From Allosphingosinicella deserti (GTDB lineage Bacteria; Pseudomonadota; Alphaproteobacteria; Sphingomonadales; Sphingomonadaceae), in NCBI RefSeq assembly GCF_003012735.1, contig NZ_PXYI01000001.1, forward strand, positions 248,001-312,000: a DNA stretch of 64,000 bases, read 5' to 3'. The notes beneath the pieces are model-generated. The model saw nothing but the letters and a program-made list of their open reading frames with translations, was not told the DNA's origin and ran no database searches. The position numbers were made by a program, and so were the translations under genes. Of this stretch, positions 9,217 to 20,669 are shown in pieces (within the stretch, counting starts at the first letter, position 1; each line of letters opens with the position of its first letter).

Positions 9217-10830
9217 ATGCGCCATTTTCGGGCGCTTGCGGCTGTACTCGCAGCGTGGACGATCGCGCTCCCGGCACAGCCCGCGTCGGCACCGCGCCCG
9301 ACTTATTCCAATCCGATCCTCTACGCCGATTATTCCGATCCCGACGTGATCCGCGTCGGCGAGACCTACTACATGGTCGCGTCCAGCTTCCATTTCTCAC
9401 CCGGAATACCGGTGCTGAGATCGAGGGATCTCGTCCACTGGACGATTGCCGGCCATGTCCTTCCGAAACTTCCGTTCGCGCCGCAATATGACATGCCAGG
9501 GCCGCACACGCTCACCGACAAGATTTCGAAGCCGATCGGCGGCACGCGTTATGCGAGCGGCGTCTGGGCGCCATCGATCCGGCACCATGACGGGCGTTTC
9601 TACGTCTATTGGGCAACACCGGACGAAGGCGTGTTCATGTCGACGTCTGTCCGCGTCGAAGGCCCCTGGACCGCACCGGTCGCGGTCATCGCCAAAGCCG
9701 GGCTGGAGGATCCGTGTCCGTTCTGGGACGAGGACGGTCAGGCCTGGCTGATCCTCGGCAAGGTCGGCGCCGGGCCGCTGATCCTGCACCGGATGAGCGC
9801 GGACGGGCGCCGGGTGCTCGACGACGGCATCGTCGTTGCCGAGGACAAGATCGCGCTGCCCGTTCTCGAAGGGCCCAAGCTCTACAAGCGCAATGGCTTC
9901 TATTATATCTTCGCGCCAATCGGCGGGGTTGAAAAGGGCCCGCAGGCGGTCGGACGCGCGCGCACCATCACCGGACCCTTTGAATGGCGGGTGGTGCTCG
10001 AGCCCGGCGCCACGGCGGTGCAGGGGCCGCACCAGGGCGGCTGGGTCGAGACTCCGTCCGGGCAGGGCTGGTTCGCCCATTTCAACAGCAGCGGCGCATT
10101 CGGCCGGATCGTCCACCTCCAGCCCGTCCGCTGGATCGACGACTGGCCGGTGATCGGCGATCGGATCCCGGGCAAGACTGCCGGCCAGCCGGTTCTCACT
10201 CATGCGATGCCGGACACGGGGCACCGGCCGACGCGGGATCGACTCCAGGATTCCGACGATTTCTCGGGGCGCAGGCTTGGCCTGCAATGGTCCTGGAACC
10301 ACAATCCCGACGATAGGAACTGGAGCCTTGCCGCGCGCCGCGGTTTCCTGCGCCTGCATCCTCTTCCGGCGGACCACCTGGTGACTGCGCGCAATACGCT
10401 GACCCAGATCCTGCAGGGCCCGCAAAGCCGCATCACCGCGCGTCTGGACGTCTCCCACCTGGCGCAGGGGCAGCGCGCGGGGCTCAGCCTGTTCGGCGTG
10501 CGCCCGAGCTGGATCGGCATCGTCGCAACCCGGGGCGGCGAGCGGCGGATCACACTGGCGATCGAAGGCGAGGAGAGCGAAGGTCCCGTCGTGACCGCCG
10601 CCACCGTCGATCTACGCGCCGAGGTGCGAAGCGATCAGACGGTTCGCTATTCCTACAGCCTCGATGCGGGCAGAAGTTTCAAGCCTTTCGGCGCACCGAT
10701 CCCGCTTGCCCGCTTCTCCTGGTGGAAGGGATCCCGGCCTGCGTTGTTCGCCTATTCCAGGGGCGTGGCCCCGGTCGCCAAGCGAGGCTGGGTCGATGTC
10801 GACTGGGTTCGGGTCGAACCCGTTTCGTGA
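9217..10830 (+). CDS. Glycoside hydrolase family 43 beta-xylosidase/arabinofuranosidase
   Basis: Exported five-bladed beta-propeller glycosidase that removes xylose or arabinose from (arabino)xylan oligosaccharides. The 537-residue product has a signal peptide ending P-A-S-A. The propeller opens with Y-S-D-P-D-V-I-R-V-G (Asp41 as general base), followed by the Asp of L-E-D-P-C-P-F-W and the Glu of L-E-G-P-K-L-Y, the usual three catalytic acids. The stretch S-S-F-H-F-S-P-G-I-P-V-L is typical of the beta-xylosidase-type subfamilies. The last 190 residues form the concanavalin-like C-terminal domain seen in these enzymes. The ATG follows AAAGGAGGG at ideal spacing; another in-frame ATG at 9196 overlaps the stop of the previous gene but has no such site. 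It is the last gene of the three-gene operon. Confidence 0.92.
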   Translation: MRHFRALAAVLAAWTIALPAQPASAPRPTYSNPILYADYSDPDVIRVGETYYMVASSFHFSPGIPVLRSRDLVHWTIAGHVLPKLPFAPQYDMPGPHTLTDKISKPIGGTRYASGVWAPSIRHHDGRFYVYWATPDEGVFMSTSVRVEGPWTAPVAVIAKAGLEDPCPFWDEDGQAWLILGKVGAGPLILHRMSADGRRVLDDGIVVAEDKIALPVLEGPKLYKRNGFYYIFAPIGGVEKGPQAVGRARTITGPFEWRVVLEPGATAVQGPHQGGWVETPSGQGWFAHFNSSGAFGRIVHLQPVRWIDDWPVIGDRIPGKTAGQPVLTHAMPDTGHRPTRDRLQDSDDFSGRRLGLQWSWNHNPDDRNWSLAARRGFLRLHPLPADHLVTARNTLTQILQGPQSRITARLDVSHLAQGQRAGLSLFGVRPSWIGIVATRGGERRITLAIEGEESEGPVVTAATVDLRAEVRSDQTVRYSYSLDAGRSFKPFGAPIPLARFSWWKGSRPALFAYSRGVAPVAKRGWVDVDWVRVEPVS

Positions 10831-10933
10831 TGTTTAACGGAGATGAAAGCCGCATTACGGCGAAACCCCTAGGCTGACATAGAGGCGCAATTAAGCCGGG
10901 CCGCTTACCCTTTCTCCGTTGGGAAGGGGTGGG

Positions 10934-13234
<2,301 letters not shown>

Positions 13235-13236
13235 CC

Positions 13237-15426
13237 ATGCAGCATTCCACCATTTCTGGGGCGAGTGGGCGGACGATCCTGATCGTCGACGACAATCCGG
13301 TGAATCTCAGCGTCGTCGTCGATCATCTCGAGGATATCGGATTCGAGGTTGCGGTCGCGCTTGGCGGCGAGGAAGCGCTGAAGCGGGCCGAGTTCCTCCG
13401 GCCGGATCTCATCCTGCTCGACGTCATGATGCCCGGGATTGACGGGTTCGAAACCTGTCGCCGCCTCAAGGAAACGCCCGACACCGGCGACATTCCGGTG
13501 ATCTTCATGACCGCGCTGGCCGATGTCAGCGACAAGGTGAAGGCATTCGCGGCCGGCGGCATCGACTATGTCAGCAAGCCGTTTCAGGTCGAAGAGCTGG
13601 TCGCGCGCGTCAACACCCATCTGGCGCTGCGCAGCGCCCGGCAACAGCTGCATGCGCGCAACACGGCGTTGCAGGACGAGATCGACGCACGCCGTGCGGT
13701 CGAGCAGGCCCTGGTCGCCTCTGAATCGCGCTACCGGCGCCTGTTCGAGACGTCCACTGACGGCATCCTGCTGGTCGATTGTCGATCGCGCGCGATCACC
13801 GACGTCAATCCCGCCATGGGCCGCATGCTCGGCCGCTTGCCGGACGAGCTGATCGGCCGGCGTCTGATCGACGTTCCGGGTTTTGAGAAGGTCAACGCCT
13901 CCGGCACGGCGATCGACGAGATCCGCCATGCGCGCTACATGAATTATGGGGATTGGGCGGTGGTCCCGGTGGGCGGCGCCCCCATCGACGTGGAAGTGAT
14001 CGGCAGCTTCTACCAGGACGTCAACAGCGACATCATCCAGCTCAACTTCCGCGACGTTCGCGAGCGCAAGGAAGCCGAGGCCCGGATCCGCTATCTCGCC
14101 CATCATGACGCGCTGACCGGGCTGCCGAACCGCACGTTGCTTGCCGATCGGCTGGGAGTCGCGATCGCCCACGCCCGCAGGGACGGCAGCAAGGTTGGCG
14201 TGCTGATGCTCGATCTCGATCACTTCAAGACGATCAACGATTCGCTTGGCCATCATGTCGGAGACGAGTTGCTCGAAGCGGTCGCGACGCGGCTGCGCGG
14301 ATGCCTGCGCGACAGCGATACCGCCGCCCGGCTCGGCGGCGACGAGTTCGTCATCGCTCTGTCCAACGTCGCCCAGACAATGGACGCCGAGACAGTCGCC
14401 GAAAAGGTGCTCGCCGCGATCGCCGAGCCGTTCCTCGTCGAGGGACGCAGCCTGCACGTCGGCACCAGCATCGGCATCAGCTTCTTCCCGGGCGATGGCG
14501 AGGATGCCGGGGCGCTGCTCCAGGCTGCGGACACGGCGATGTATTCCGCCAAGGAGAGCGGCCGCGCCGGATACAAGATCTTCTGCAAGGAATTGAGCAC
14601 CGCCGCCCAGCGTTGGCACACGCTCTCCAACGACGTGCACGGCGCCTCCGCACGCGGCGAGTTCGCGCTTCACTATCAGCCGCAGATCGCGATCGAGAGC
14701 GGAGTTCTGACCGGCGTCGAGGCCCTACTGCGCTGGCACCATCCGACCGAAGGCCTCGTCTCCCCGGCTCTGTTCATTCCGCTGCTCGAGGAGCGGGGGC
14801 TGATCGTCGATGTCGGCCGCTGGGTACTGGAGACGGCCTGCCGCCAATGCGCGATCTGGCACGCCGAGGGCAAGCCGCCGATCCGCATCGCGGTCAATCT
14901 CTCCGCCCAGCAATTCTACAGGGGCGACATTGTCGGCACGGTACGGGAGGCGCTCCGCCTCGCCGGCCTCGATCCGCAATGGCTGGAGCTCGAGCTGACC
15001 GAAAGTCTCACCCTTGACGAGACCGAGACGACCCTGCGGATCATGCAGGAACTGAAGGCGCTCGGCGTGACCTTGTCGCTCGACGACTTCGGCACCGGCT
15101 GGTCCTCGCTCTCCTATCTGCGGCGCTTCCCGCTCGATCGCATCAAGATCGACCGCTCGTTCGTGCGCGATCTGACGACCCATTCGAGCACCGCCGCGAT
15201 CGTCCATTCGATCCTGAGCCTTGCCCGCAACCTGGGCCTCGATTGCGTCGCCGAGGGGGTCGAGACCCGCGAGCAGCTCAGCCACCTTCAGCGCGAGCTT
15301 TGCTCCGAATTCCAGGGCTTCCTGTACAGCGAAGCGGTGCCCGCCGAGGACCTCTCCAACCTGCTCCGCCTGCTGCGCAGCGGCGGATCACTCGTCGTCC
15401 CGGGGCGGGAGCGGCTCCTGGCCTGA
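13237..15426 (+). CDS. Response regulator with REC-PAS-GGDEF-EAL domains
   Basis: Cytoplasmic c-di-GMP enzyme controlled by phosphorylation. The order in 729 residues is receiver (phospho-site Asp62 in I-L-L-D-V-M-M-P), a short coiled linker, a PAS domain (from R-Y-R-R-L-F-E-T), a GGDEF domain with the intact signature R-L-G-G-D-E-F, and an EAL domain with E-A-L-L-R-W, the E-L-T-E-S segment and D-D-F-G-T-G-W-S-S. Both the cyclase and phosphodiesterase signatures look complete, so the net activity cannot be predicted. It starts two bases after the stop of the hybrid kinase, strongly suggesting cotranscription and that the kinase His is the phosphodonor. It ends only two bases from the converging MFS gene. 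Confidence 0.94.
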   Translation: MQHSTISGASGRTILIVDDNPVNLSVVVDHLEDIGFEVAVALGGEEALKRAEFLRPDLILLDVMMPGIDGFETCRRLKETPDTGDIPVIFMTALADVSDKVKAFAAGGIDYVSKPFQVEELVARVNTHLALRSARQQLHARNTALQDEIDARRAVEQALVASESRYRRLFETSTDGILLVDCRSRAITDVNPAMGRMLGRLPDELIGRRLIDVPGFEKVNASGTAIDEIRHARYMNYGDWAVVPVGGAPIDVEVIGSFYQDVNSDIIQLNFRDVRERKEAEARIRYLAHHDALTGLPNRTLLADRLGVAIAHARRDGSKVGVLMLDLDHFKTINDSLGHHVGDELLEAVATRLRGCLRDSDTAARLGGDEFVIALSNVAQTMDAETVAEKVLAAIAEPFLVEGRSLHVGTSIGISFFPGDGEDAGALLQAADTAMYSAKESGRAGYKIFCKELSTAAQRWHTLSNDVHGASARGEFALHYQPQIAIESGVLTGVEALLRWHHPTEGLVSPALFIPLLEERGLIVDVGRWVLETACRQCAIWHAEGKPPIRIAVNLSAQQFYRGDIVGTVREALRLAGLDPQWLELELTESLTLDETETTLRIMQELKALGVTLSLDDFGTGWSSLSYLRRFPLDRIKIDRSFVRDLTTHSSTAAIVHSILSLARNLGLDCVAEGVETREQLSHLQRELCSEFQGFLYSEAVPAEDLSNLLRLLRSGGSLVVPGRERLLA

Positions 15427-15428
15427 GG

Positions 15429-16709
15429 TCAGGCGGTGTCTTTGCCTGCCGGCCGTACCGCAAGCAACGCAACCAGGCTGATCAACGCCGCGGCACTGAT
15501 GTAGAGACCGGCGTAGAACAGGCCGCCACGCTCCGCCAGCCACTGCGCTGCAACGGGCGCGAGGCCGCCGCCGAGGATGCCGCCGACGTTGAAGGTGAGC
15601 GACGCCCCGGTATAGCGCACCCGCGCCGGGAACAGCTCGGGCAGGAAGGCGCCGAGTGGACCGTAGACGAATCCCATCGCAAGCAGAGCGAGCGAGAGGA
15701 ACAACCCGACGAGCAAGAGGGTGCCGCCGCCGAAGAGCGGACCCATCAGCAGACCGATGACCACCGAGGCCAGGCAGCCGCCGATCAGCACCGTCCGGGT
15801 CGACCAGCGATCCGACGCACTGCCGGCGAGGGCGATGCCGCCGGCCATGAACAGGATCGCGACCAGTTGGACGCCGAGAAAGGCTTCCTTGGAATGGCCG
15901 AGCGTCTTGGTGCCGTAGCCGAGCGCGAAGCTGGTGGTGAGATAGAAGATCGCGAAGCAGGCGACGACCGAGAAAGTGCCGGCCAGGGTTGCCCGCAGAT
16001 GCGACCGGAACAGCTCGGCGATGGGCACGCTCGGCGGCGGCGCTTCGGCCATCGCCGCGGCGAAGGCGGGCGTCTCGGTGAGCTTCAGGCGGATCCACAG
16101 ACCGAGCCCGACCAGGATCGCGCTCAGCAGGAAAGGAATGCGCCATCCCCAGGCGGAGAATTGGGCGTCGTCGAGCAGGGCACCCAGGATCAGGAACAGA
16201 CCATTGGCGGCGATGAACCCGACCGGAGCGCCGAGCTGGGGGAACATTCCGAAGCGTCCGCGATAGCCCGTCGGCGCATTCTCGACCGCCAGCAGTGCCG
16301 CTCCGCCCCATTCGCCGCCGAGCCCGAGGCCCTGGCCGAAGCGGAGTAGACACAAGAGGAAAGGCGCAACCCAACCGGCCGTCTGGTAGGTCGGCAGGAA
16401 CGCGATCAGGATCGTCGATCCGCCCATCAGCAACAGCGACGCGACGAGGGTGGACTTGCGGCCGATGCGGTCGCCGAAATGGCCGAACACGCTGGCGCCG
16501 ATCGGACGGCCGAGGAAGGCGACACCAAGGCTCGCGTAGGAAAAGAGCTGCTGCGTCGATTCAGAGCTCGCGCTGAAGAACAGCGGCCCGAACACGAGCG
16601 CTGCGGCGGTCGCGTAGATGTAGAAATCGTAGAATTCAACGGCGGTGCCGACGAGGCTCGCCGTCAGTACGCGCCCATTGCCGCGATATCCGCTCGTCAT
16701 TGCCGCCAT
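15429..16709 (-). CDS. MFS transporter, metabolite:H+ symporter (ProP/ShiA-like) family
   Basis: Inner membrane carrier with about 12 hydrophobic segments in 426 residues. The signatures of the metabolite:H+ symporter family are present: the opening V-E-F-Y-D-F-Y-I-Y, the loop motif F-G-H-F-G-D-R-I-G-R-K-S, and the R-F-G-Q-G-L-G-L-G-G-E-W-G-G stretch. Such carriers move small carboxylates, betaines or shikimate, and the substrate here is unknown. The chosen ATG is 9 bp after the stop of a small upstream gene; a much longer frame reads back through dapA and is only a shadow. The gene probably shares a transcript with dapA and the small protein, which hints at a carboxylic acid or amino acid role. 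Confidence 0.88.
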   Translation of the reverse strand: MAAMTSGYRGNGRVLTASLVGTAVEFYDFYIYATAAALVFGPLFFSASSESTQQLFSYASLGVAFLGRPIGASVFGHFGDRIGRKSTLVASLLLMGGSTILIAFLPTYQTAGWVAPFLLCLLRFGQGLGLGGEWGGAALLAVENAPTGYRGRFGMFPQLGAPVGFIAANGLFLILGALLDDAQFSAWGWRIPFLLSAILVGLGLWIRLKLTETPAFAAAMAEAPPPSVPIAELFRSHLRATLAGTFSVVACFAIFYLTTSFALGYGTKTLGHSKEAFLGVQLVAILFMAGGIALAGSASDRWSTRTVLIGGCLASVVIGLLMGPLFGGGTLLLVGLFLSLALLAMGFVYGPLGAFLPELFPARVRYTGASLTFNVGGILGGGLAPVAAQWLAERGGLFYAGLYISAAALISLVALLAVRPAGKDTA

Positions 16710-16717
16710 GTCTGCGC

Positions 16718-16945
16718 CTACCAGTTCTCGAGCCCGACCAACCGGGCCGCCTCCGCACGCCGATCGGGCCGCACCATGAAGCGGAATTCCGAAAGATAGT
16801 TTTCGCGCGCCGACGGATCGGAAGGGGAGGGTGGTACGACACAGGCGAGATAGGCGGCGTCGCGCCCGGCGAGCCCGAGTTCCTTCAACTGCGCGATCAG
16901 TGCGATCGCGTCGGGGTCGTCTCGGCTCGGAACGAAAACTTCCAC
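16718..16945 (-). CDS. Small protein between dapA and MFS transporter
   Basis: A 75-residue frame starts at GTG behind GAGGGGG and fits exactly between the dapA stop and the MFS start, with 9-14 bp gaps on each side. The product is soluble and charged, with a predicted helix around Q-L-K-E-L-G-L-A-G-R-D-A and no recognisable domain or signal peptide. Support comes from tight packing in the operon and the ribosome binding site. No function can be given. Confidence 0.5.
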   Translation of the reverse strand: MEVFVPSRDDPDAIALIAQLKELGLAGRDAAYLACVVPPSPSDPSARENYLSEFRFMVRPDRRAEAARLVGLENW

Positions 16946-16959
16946 CCTTACCCCCTCGT

Positions 16960-17838
16960 TCAGTCCAGGATTTCGGCCACCCGCATCGCGGTCTCGATTT
17001 CCGCGGCGACCGCGTCGGTGACGCCGACGAGCGGCGGCCGGATTTCGGCGTGGATGCGGCCGAGCCGCTGCAGCGCCCATTTGGGTCCGGCAGGGTTCGG
17101 ATCGAGGAACAGGGCGCGGTGGAGAGGCATGAGCCGGTCCTGCAGCGCCAGCGCGGCGGCGAAGTCTCCCGCCAGGCACGCTTGCTGGAACTCGGCGCAG
17201 AGCCGCGGCGCGACATTGGCGGTGACCGAAATGCAGCCGTGGCCGCCATGCGCCATGTAGCCGAGCGTCGTGCCGTCCTCGCCCGAGAGCAGGTTGAACT
17301 CCTTGCCGCACGCCAACCGCTCAAGCGAGGGGCGATTGAGGTTCATTGTCGCATCCTTGACTCCGACGACGTTGGTGCAATCCGTATGGATGCGCTTCAA
17401 CGTCTCGACGGAAATATCGACGATGCTCCTCGGGGGGATGTTGTAGACGATGATCGGGATGCCGACGCGCGCATCGATACAGCGGAAATGCTGGTACAGC
17501 CCTTCCTGGTTGGGCTTGTTGTAATAAGGCGCCACGATCAGCAGCCCGTCGGCGCCCGCTTGCTCGGCATGGCGCGACAGTTCGACGGCTTCTTCGGTGC
17601 TGTTCGATCCCGCGCCGGCAATCACCGGGACCCGACCAGCCGCCGCCTCGATGACGATCTCGACGACCCGGTGATGTTCCGGATGGGTGAGCGTCGGGGA
17701 TTCGCCGGTGGTGCCGCAAGGCACCAGCCCGTTCGAGCCCTCGGCGATCTGCCATTCGACGAGGTCCTGCAGCGCTATCTCATCGACCTTCCCGTCCCGG
17801 AACGGCGTAACAAGGGCGGTGATCGATCCGGTGAACAC
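16960..17838 (-). CDS. dapA: 4-hydroxy-tetrahydrodipicolinate synthase
   Basis: Condenses pyruvate with aspartate semialdehyde in the first committed step of lysine and diaminopimelate synthesis, in the cytoplasm. The 292-residue product has the expected length. It shows the pyruvate-binding C-G-T-T-G-E-S loop (residues 41-47), Tyr132 and Arg137 in V-Y-N-I-P-P-R-S, and Schiff-base Lys161 in V-G-V-K-D-A-T. Arg137 is the residue that in true DapA holds the aspartate semialdehyde carboxylate, which argues against a sugar-acid aldolase of the same fold. It is the first gene of a minus-strand unit with a small protein and an MFS carrier. Because the neighbours include a carboxylate carrier, a catabolic DapA paralogue stays possible. 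Confidence 0.9.
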   Translation of the reverse strand: MFTGSITALVTPFRDGKVDEIALQDLVEWQIAEGSNGLVPCGTTGESPTLTHPEHHRVVEIVIEAAAGRVPVIAGAGSNSTEEAVELSRHAEQAGADGLLIVAPYYNKPNQEGLYQHFRCIDARVGIPIIVYNIPPRSIVDISVETLKRIHTDCTNVVGVKDATMNLNRPSLERLACGKEFNLLSGEDGTTLGYMAHGGHGCISVTANVAPRLCAEFQQACLAGDFAAALALQDRLMPLHRALFLDPNPAGPKWALQRLGRIHAEIRPPLVGVTDAVAAEIETAMRVAEILD

Positions 17839-18070
17839 GATGAACTCCTATGGGTATTTGCGTATAGTCGGATCGGGAAGGAAATGGGATCCAGTGATCC
17901 GTTCTGCGCCAGCCGATATCCGATCGTGCGCCGAAAAGGTAAGGAAAAATCGCCGGATCGGCGCTCCTGATGGATCCCGGCGGCGCAACGCGGATCGCAT
18001 CCGAAATGACTCGCGTCCGGATGCTGCGGGAGGCATGATCCTGCCAGGCAGACAGCTCAGGGAGAGGGCG

Positions 18071-18577
18071 ATGCACCAGGCAAATCCGCAAGGCATGATC
18101 GCGAATGCGCCGCGGGCCATCATGGTGGCGACGCTGGTCGCTGGCACGCTGGACATCCTTTCGGCCTTCGTGTTTGCGGGGATCGCGGGAATGGCGCCCG
18201 TCCAGGTGCTGCGGTTCGTCGCGAGCGGGCCGTTTGGCGATGCCCCGACGGCGACCGCCGGGTGGGCCCTGGTCGGGCTCGCCGTCCATTATGCGATCAT
18301 GGCCTGCATGGTGGCCGCCTACATCCTGATCGCGCCGCGCATTACCATCCTGATGCGGCATCCGATCGCCGCTGGTATCGCCTACGGCGTGCTGCTCTGG
18401 ATCATCATGTACTGGATCGTCCGGCCGCTCCGCTTCCCGGAAATGCCGCTGCCGAGCACCGCCTACGGCATAGCCAATGCGCTCTTCTCCCACTGTATCC
18501 TCGTCGGAATTCCGATTGCGCTGACCGCCAGGCGCTATGCGACCCGGGCCGGTGCACCGGCGAGCGTCACGGCGTAG
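18071..18577 (+). CDS. Four-helix inner membrane protein of unknown function
   Basis: The 168-residue product has four hydrophobic segments, approximately at residues 18-38, 60-88, 95-115 and 133-152, with a conserved-looking Pro-rich loop (R-P-L-R-F-P-E-M-P-L-P) before the last. It starts at ATG after GGGAGAGGGCG. It resembles small integral membrane proteins of the YagU/DUF1440 kind, but the match is only by general shape. The next gene, a DUF486 membrane protein, follows after 36 bp and may be cotranscribed. Confidence 0.7.
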   Translation: MHQANPQGMIANAPRAIMVATLVAGTLDILSAFVFAGIAGMAPVQVLRFVASGPFGDAPTATAGWALVGLAVHYAIMACMVAAYILIAPRITILMRHPIAAGIAYGVLLWIIMYWIVRPLRFPEMPLPSTAYGIANALFSHCILVGIPIALTARRYATRAGAPASVTA

Positions 18578-18613
18578 CTGGCGAGGCGAGCCCCGCCGTG
18601 GCATGCGCTGACC

Positions 18614-18949
18614 ATGCCCACGATCCTGCTGCTCATCCTCTCCAACGTCTTCATGACGGCCGCCTGGTACTGGCATCTGCGCGGCGGCATGGACAAGCCG
18701 ATCCTGCTCGTCATCCTGATCAGCTGGGGGTTGGCGCTGGTCGAATATTGCCTCGCCGTTCCCGCCAACCGGATCGGCTATTCCGGCGGCTGGTCGGCGG
18801 CCCAGCTCAAGATCACCCAGGAAGCGATCGCATTGATCATCTTCGGCGGCTTCATGGTGATCTTTCTCGGCGAGCCGCTCCACTGGCGGCACGCCGCCGC
18901 CTTCCTGTGCATCATGGCCGCGGTCGGGTTTCTGTTCACCGGCAAATAG
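18614..18949 (+). CDS. DUF486 family small membrane protein
   Basis: A 111-residue product with four transmembrane segments that matches the DUF486 family, distant relatives of drug/metabolite transporters. Typical features are the opening I-L-L-L-I-L-S-N-V-F-M-T-A-A-W-Y-W, the S-W-G-L-A-L-V-E-Y-C-L-A-V-P-A-N-R-I-G segment and Q-L-K-I-T-Q-E. The substrate and role of this family are unknown. Its stop lies 5 bp from the stop of the converging GDSL hydrolase gene. Confidence 0.88.
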   Translation: MPTILLLILSNVFMTAAWYWHLRGGMDKPILLVILISWGLALVEYCLAVPANRIGYSGGWSAAQLKITQEAIALIIFGGFMVIFLGEPLHWRHAAAFLCIMAAVGFLFTGK

Positions 18950-18954
18950 CGGCT

Positions 18955-20220
18955 TCAGTCGCGCGTTGGTCGGCAGCCGGGCTGCGGCCCCCGGCCGCTG
19001 AACAGACTGAGGGGAACTGCGTCCGCCATCTTTCGATAGCCGGCCAAAGACGGGTGCAGGTGATCGCCGGAGTCGACGTCCGGGCGGAGCCGCTGCGGGT
19101 TTGTGGGATCGCGCATGATCGCGTCGAAATCGACGACCCCGTCGAAGTTGCCCGGTGATCGGATCCACGCGTTGACCGCCTGGCGCGCGGCTTCGCTGGG
19201 CTCGGTGAGGCGATAATAGTCCGATCCGCCATAGGGCATGATCGTCGCGCCGATCGCGCGTACACCGCGGGCGCGGGCCGCCCGCACCATCTGCGCGTAG
19301 GCGACGATCATCCGGTCCGAGAGGTCGCGATACGCTTCCGCCCCGCCGCCGTCGCGGCCGAGCGTGCCGAGATCGTTCACGCCTTCGAGGATGAGGACGT
19401 GGCTGACGCCTGGCTGCGCGATCGCGCGCTCGAACCGCGCCATCGCATTGGGGCCCACCCCGTCGGCGAGCAGCCGGTTGCCGCCGATGCCGTGGTTGAG
19501 CACGGAGAAGAGCCTGGTCCTGGCGTTGTCCTGCAGACGCCGGGCGAAATGGTCGGGCCAGCGAAGATCGGTGTCGGGCTGCACGCCATAGCCGTCGGTG
19601 ATCGAATCGCCGAGGGCGACGATGGCCGACGATCCGGGCGCGGTATCCACTTCGACGGCGGCAAGCTGGTACCAATGGGCGACGGTCTTGGCGCCCGGCA
19701 TATCGCCTGCGCCGACAGCGTTGCCGTGGAGCAGGTAGGAAGTCGCGCGCGATCCGGGGTGGCTCGTCTGCTGGGAGGGTGCCTCCGGAAGATAAAGCGA
19801 GACCGCAAGGTGCGAGAGCGGCGGCACCGCGAGCGCGACCGGATCCGACAGATAGTCCGCACCCGCCGGCACGGTGATCGACGCCCGTCCGCCGAAGGTC
19901 AGCGGGTGACCACCGCTGCCGAGCCGCGGCGTCGCCGGATCGGCGCTGAGCGCGACATGCGCCGCGCCGATCCGCAGCGGAGCGGTGCCGAACTGATTGG
20001 AGATGCGGAGTCGAACCGCCTTGCCGCCGAGGGTGACCCGAACGATCTGACGCAAGGTCGCATCGGCGAGGTCGGCCGTCGGAAGGGCGTTTCGCTCCTC
20101 CGGAATTTGTTGCGCGCTGGCCCAGCTGGGCAGCCAGCAGCGCCCCAACGCCTCCGCCGGCGACGCACTCGCGAGCAGCAGCCCCAGCAGCATCGGCATG
20201 CGCCCGGCAAGTTTGTCCAC
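18955..20220 (-). CDS. Exported SGNH/GDSL-family hydrolase
   Basis: Predicted periplasmic or secreted esterase of 421 residues. All SGNH blocks are present: A-L-G-D-S-I-T-D-G (block I, nucleophile Ser), H-G-I-G-G-N-R (block II), L-E-G-V-N-D-L (block III) and the Asp-His pair of S-G-D-H-L-H-P (block V). The first 180 residues before block I form a beta-rich domain typical of the larger esterases that act on plant polysaccharides or lipids. The GTG at 20220 follows GAGGGAGAGAT and starts a signal peptide ending A-E-A-L-G; an ATG at 20253 in the same frame has no site. Substrate is unknown; acyl groups on sugars are a reasonable guess. Confidence 0.88.
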   Translation of the reverse strand: MDKLAGRMPMLLGLLLASASPAEALGRCWLPSWASAQQIPEERNALPTADLADATLRQIVRVTLGGKAVRLRISNQFGTAPLRIGAAHVALSADPATPRLGSGGHPLTFGGRASITVPAGADYLSDPVALAVPPLSHLAVSLYLPEAPSQQTSHPGSRATSYLLHGNAVGAGDMPGAKTVAHWYQLAAVEVDTAPGSSAIVALGDSITDGYGVQPDTDLRWPDHFARRLQDNARTRLFSVLNHGIGGNRLLADGVGPNAMARFERAIAQPGVSHVLILEGVNDLGTLGRDGGGAEAYRDLSDRMIVAYAQMVRAARARGVRAIGATIMPYGGSDYYRLTEPSEAARQAVNAWIRSPGNFDGVVDFDAIMRDPTNPQRLRPDVDSGDHLHPSLAGYRKMADAVPLSLFSGRGPQPGCRPTRD

Positions 20221-20249
20221 ATCTCTCTCCCTCGCGACTCTTGTGACCA

Positions 20250-20669
20250 TCAAGTGCCCGCAGGATCAAGCCACTCCCGCATGAAGGAAAGTGTCCAGAT
20301 CCAAGCGCCGCCGCTGGCTGCGCCATAGAGCCCGCCGACAGCGAGGAAGGTCGGCTCCGCCGCGCCGCCGAATACCCAAAGTGCGGCTCCGATGACGGCA
20401 CCGATCGCGCCGTACGCAAGGATGCTCGATCGCGGGTGCCTGAAGATGATCCGCCGGAACGGCCATGTCGCAGGAATTCCGATCACGATCGCCCCGGCAA
20501 GGCAGAAGGGTGCCCCGACGATCATCCCGACCGGTGCGCAGAGGATCGCGATCACCATGTCCCATGGCTCGGAAAAGAGTGGAAACACGACCATGCTCCC
20601 GAGGAGGCTTCCGAGTGGCGCCGCCAGCAGGGATGCCCCCAGCAATCTGCCGAGCGTACGCAGGCTCAT
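20250..20669 (-). CDS. Small Gly/Ala-rich membrane protein downstream of desaturase
   Basis: A 139-residue protein with four hydrophobic segments and Gly-rich turns; no family was recognised. Its ATG overlaps the stop codon of the desaturase gene (ATGA), so it is translated from the same message and may act with it in membrane lipid adaptation. That link is inference from gene order only. Confidence 0.72.
   Translation of the reverse strand: MSLRTLGRLLGASLLAAPLGSLLGSMVVFPLFSEPWDMVIAILCAPVGMIVGAPFCLAGAIVIGIPATWPFRRIIFRHPRSSILAYGAIGAVIGAALWVFGGAAEPTFLAVGGLYGAASGGAWIWTLSFMREWLDPAGT

Noticed and set aside
10905-10933. Partial REP-like palindrome before the hybrid kinase (CCCTTTCTCC/GGGAAGGGG)
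   Set aside because: Only the first hairpin resembles the repeat unit, the second hairpin and GGTGAGGG end are missing, and its right arm is needed as the ribosome binding site.
17780-20419. 879-codon minus-strand frame across several genes
   Set aside because: It spans intergenic DNA, two plus-strand membrane protein genes and a different frame of the GDSL hydrolase gene; composition is antisense-like and no domain is visible.
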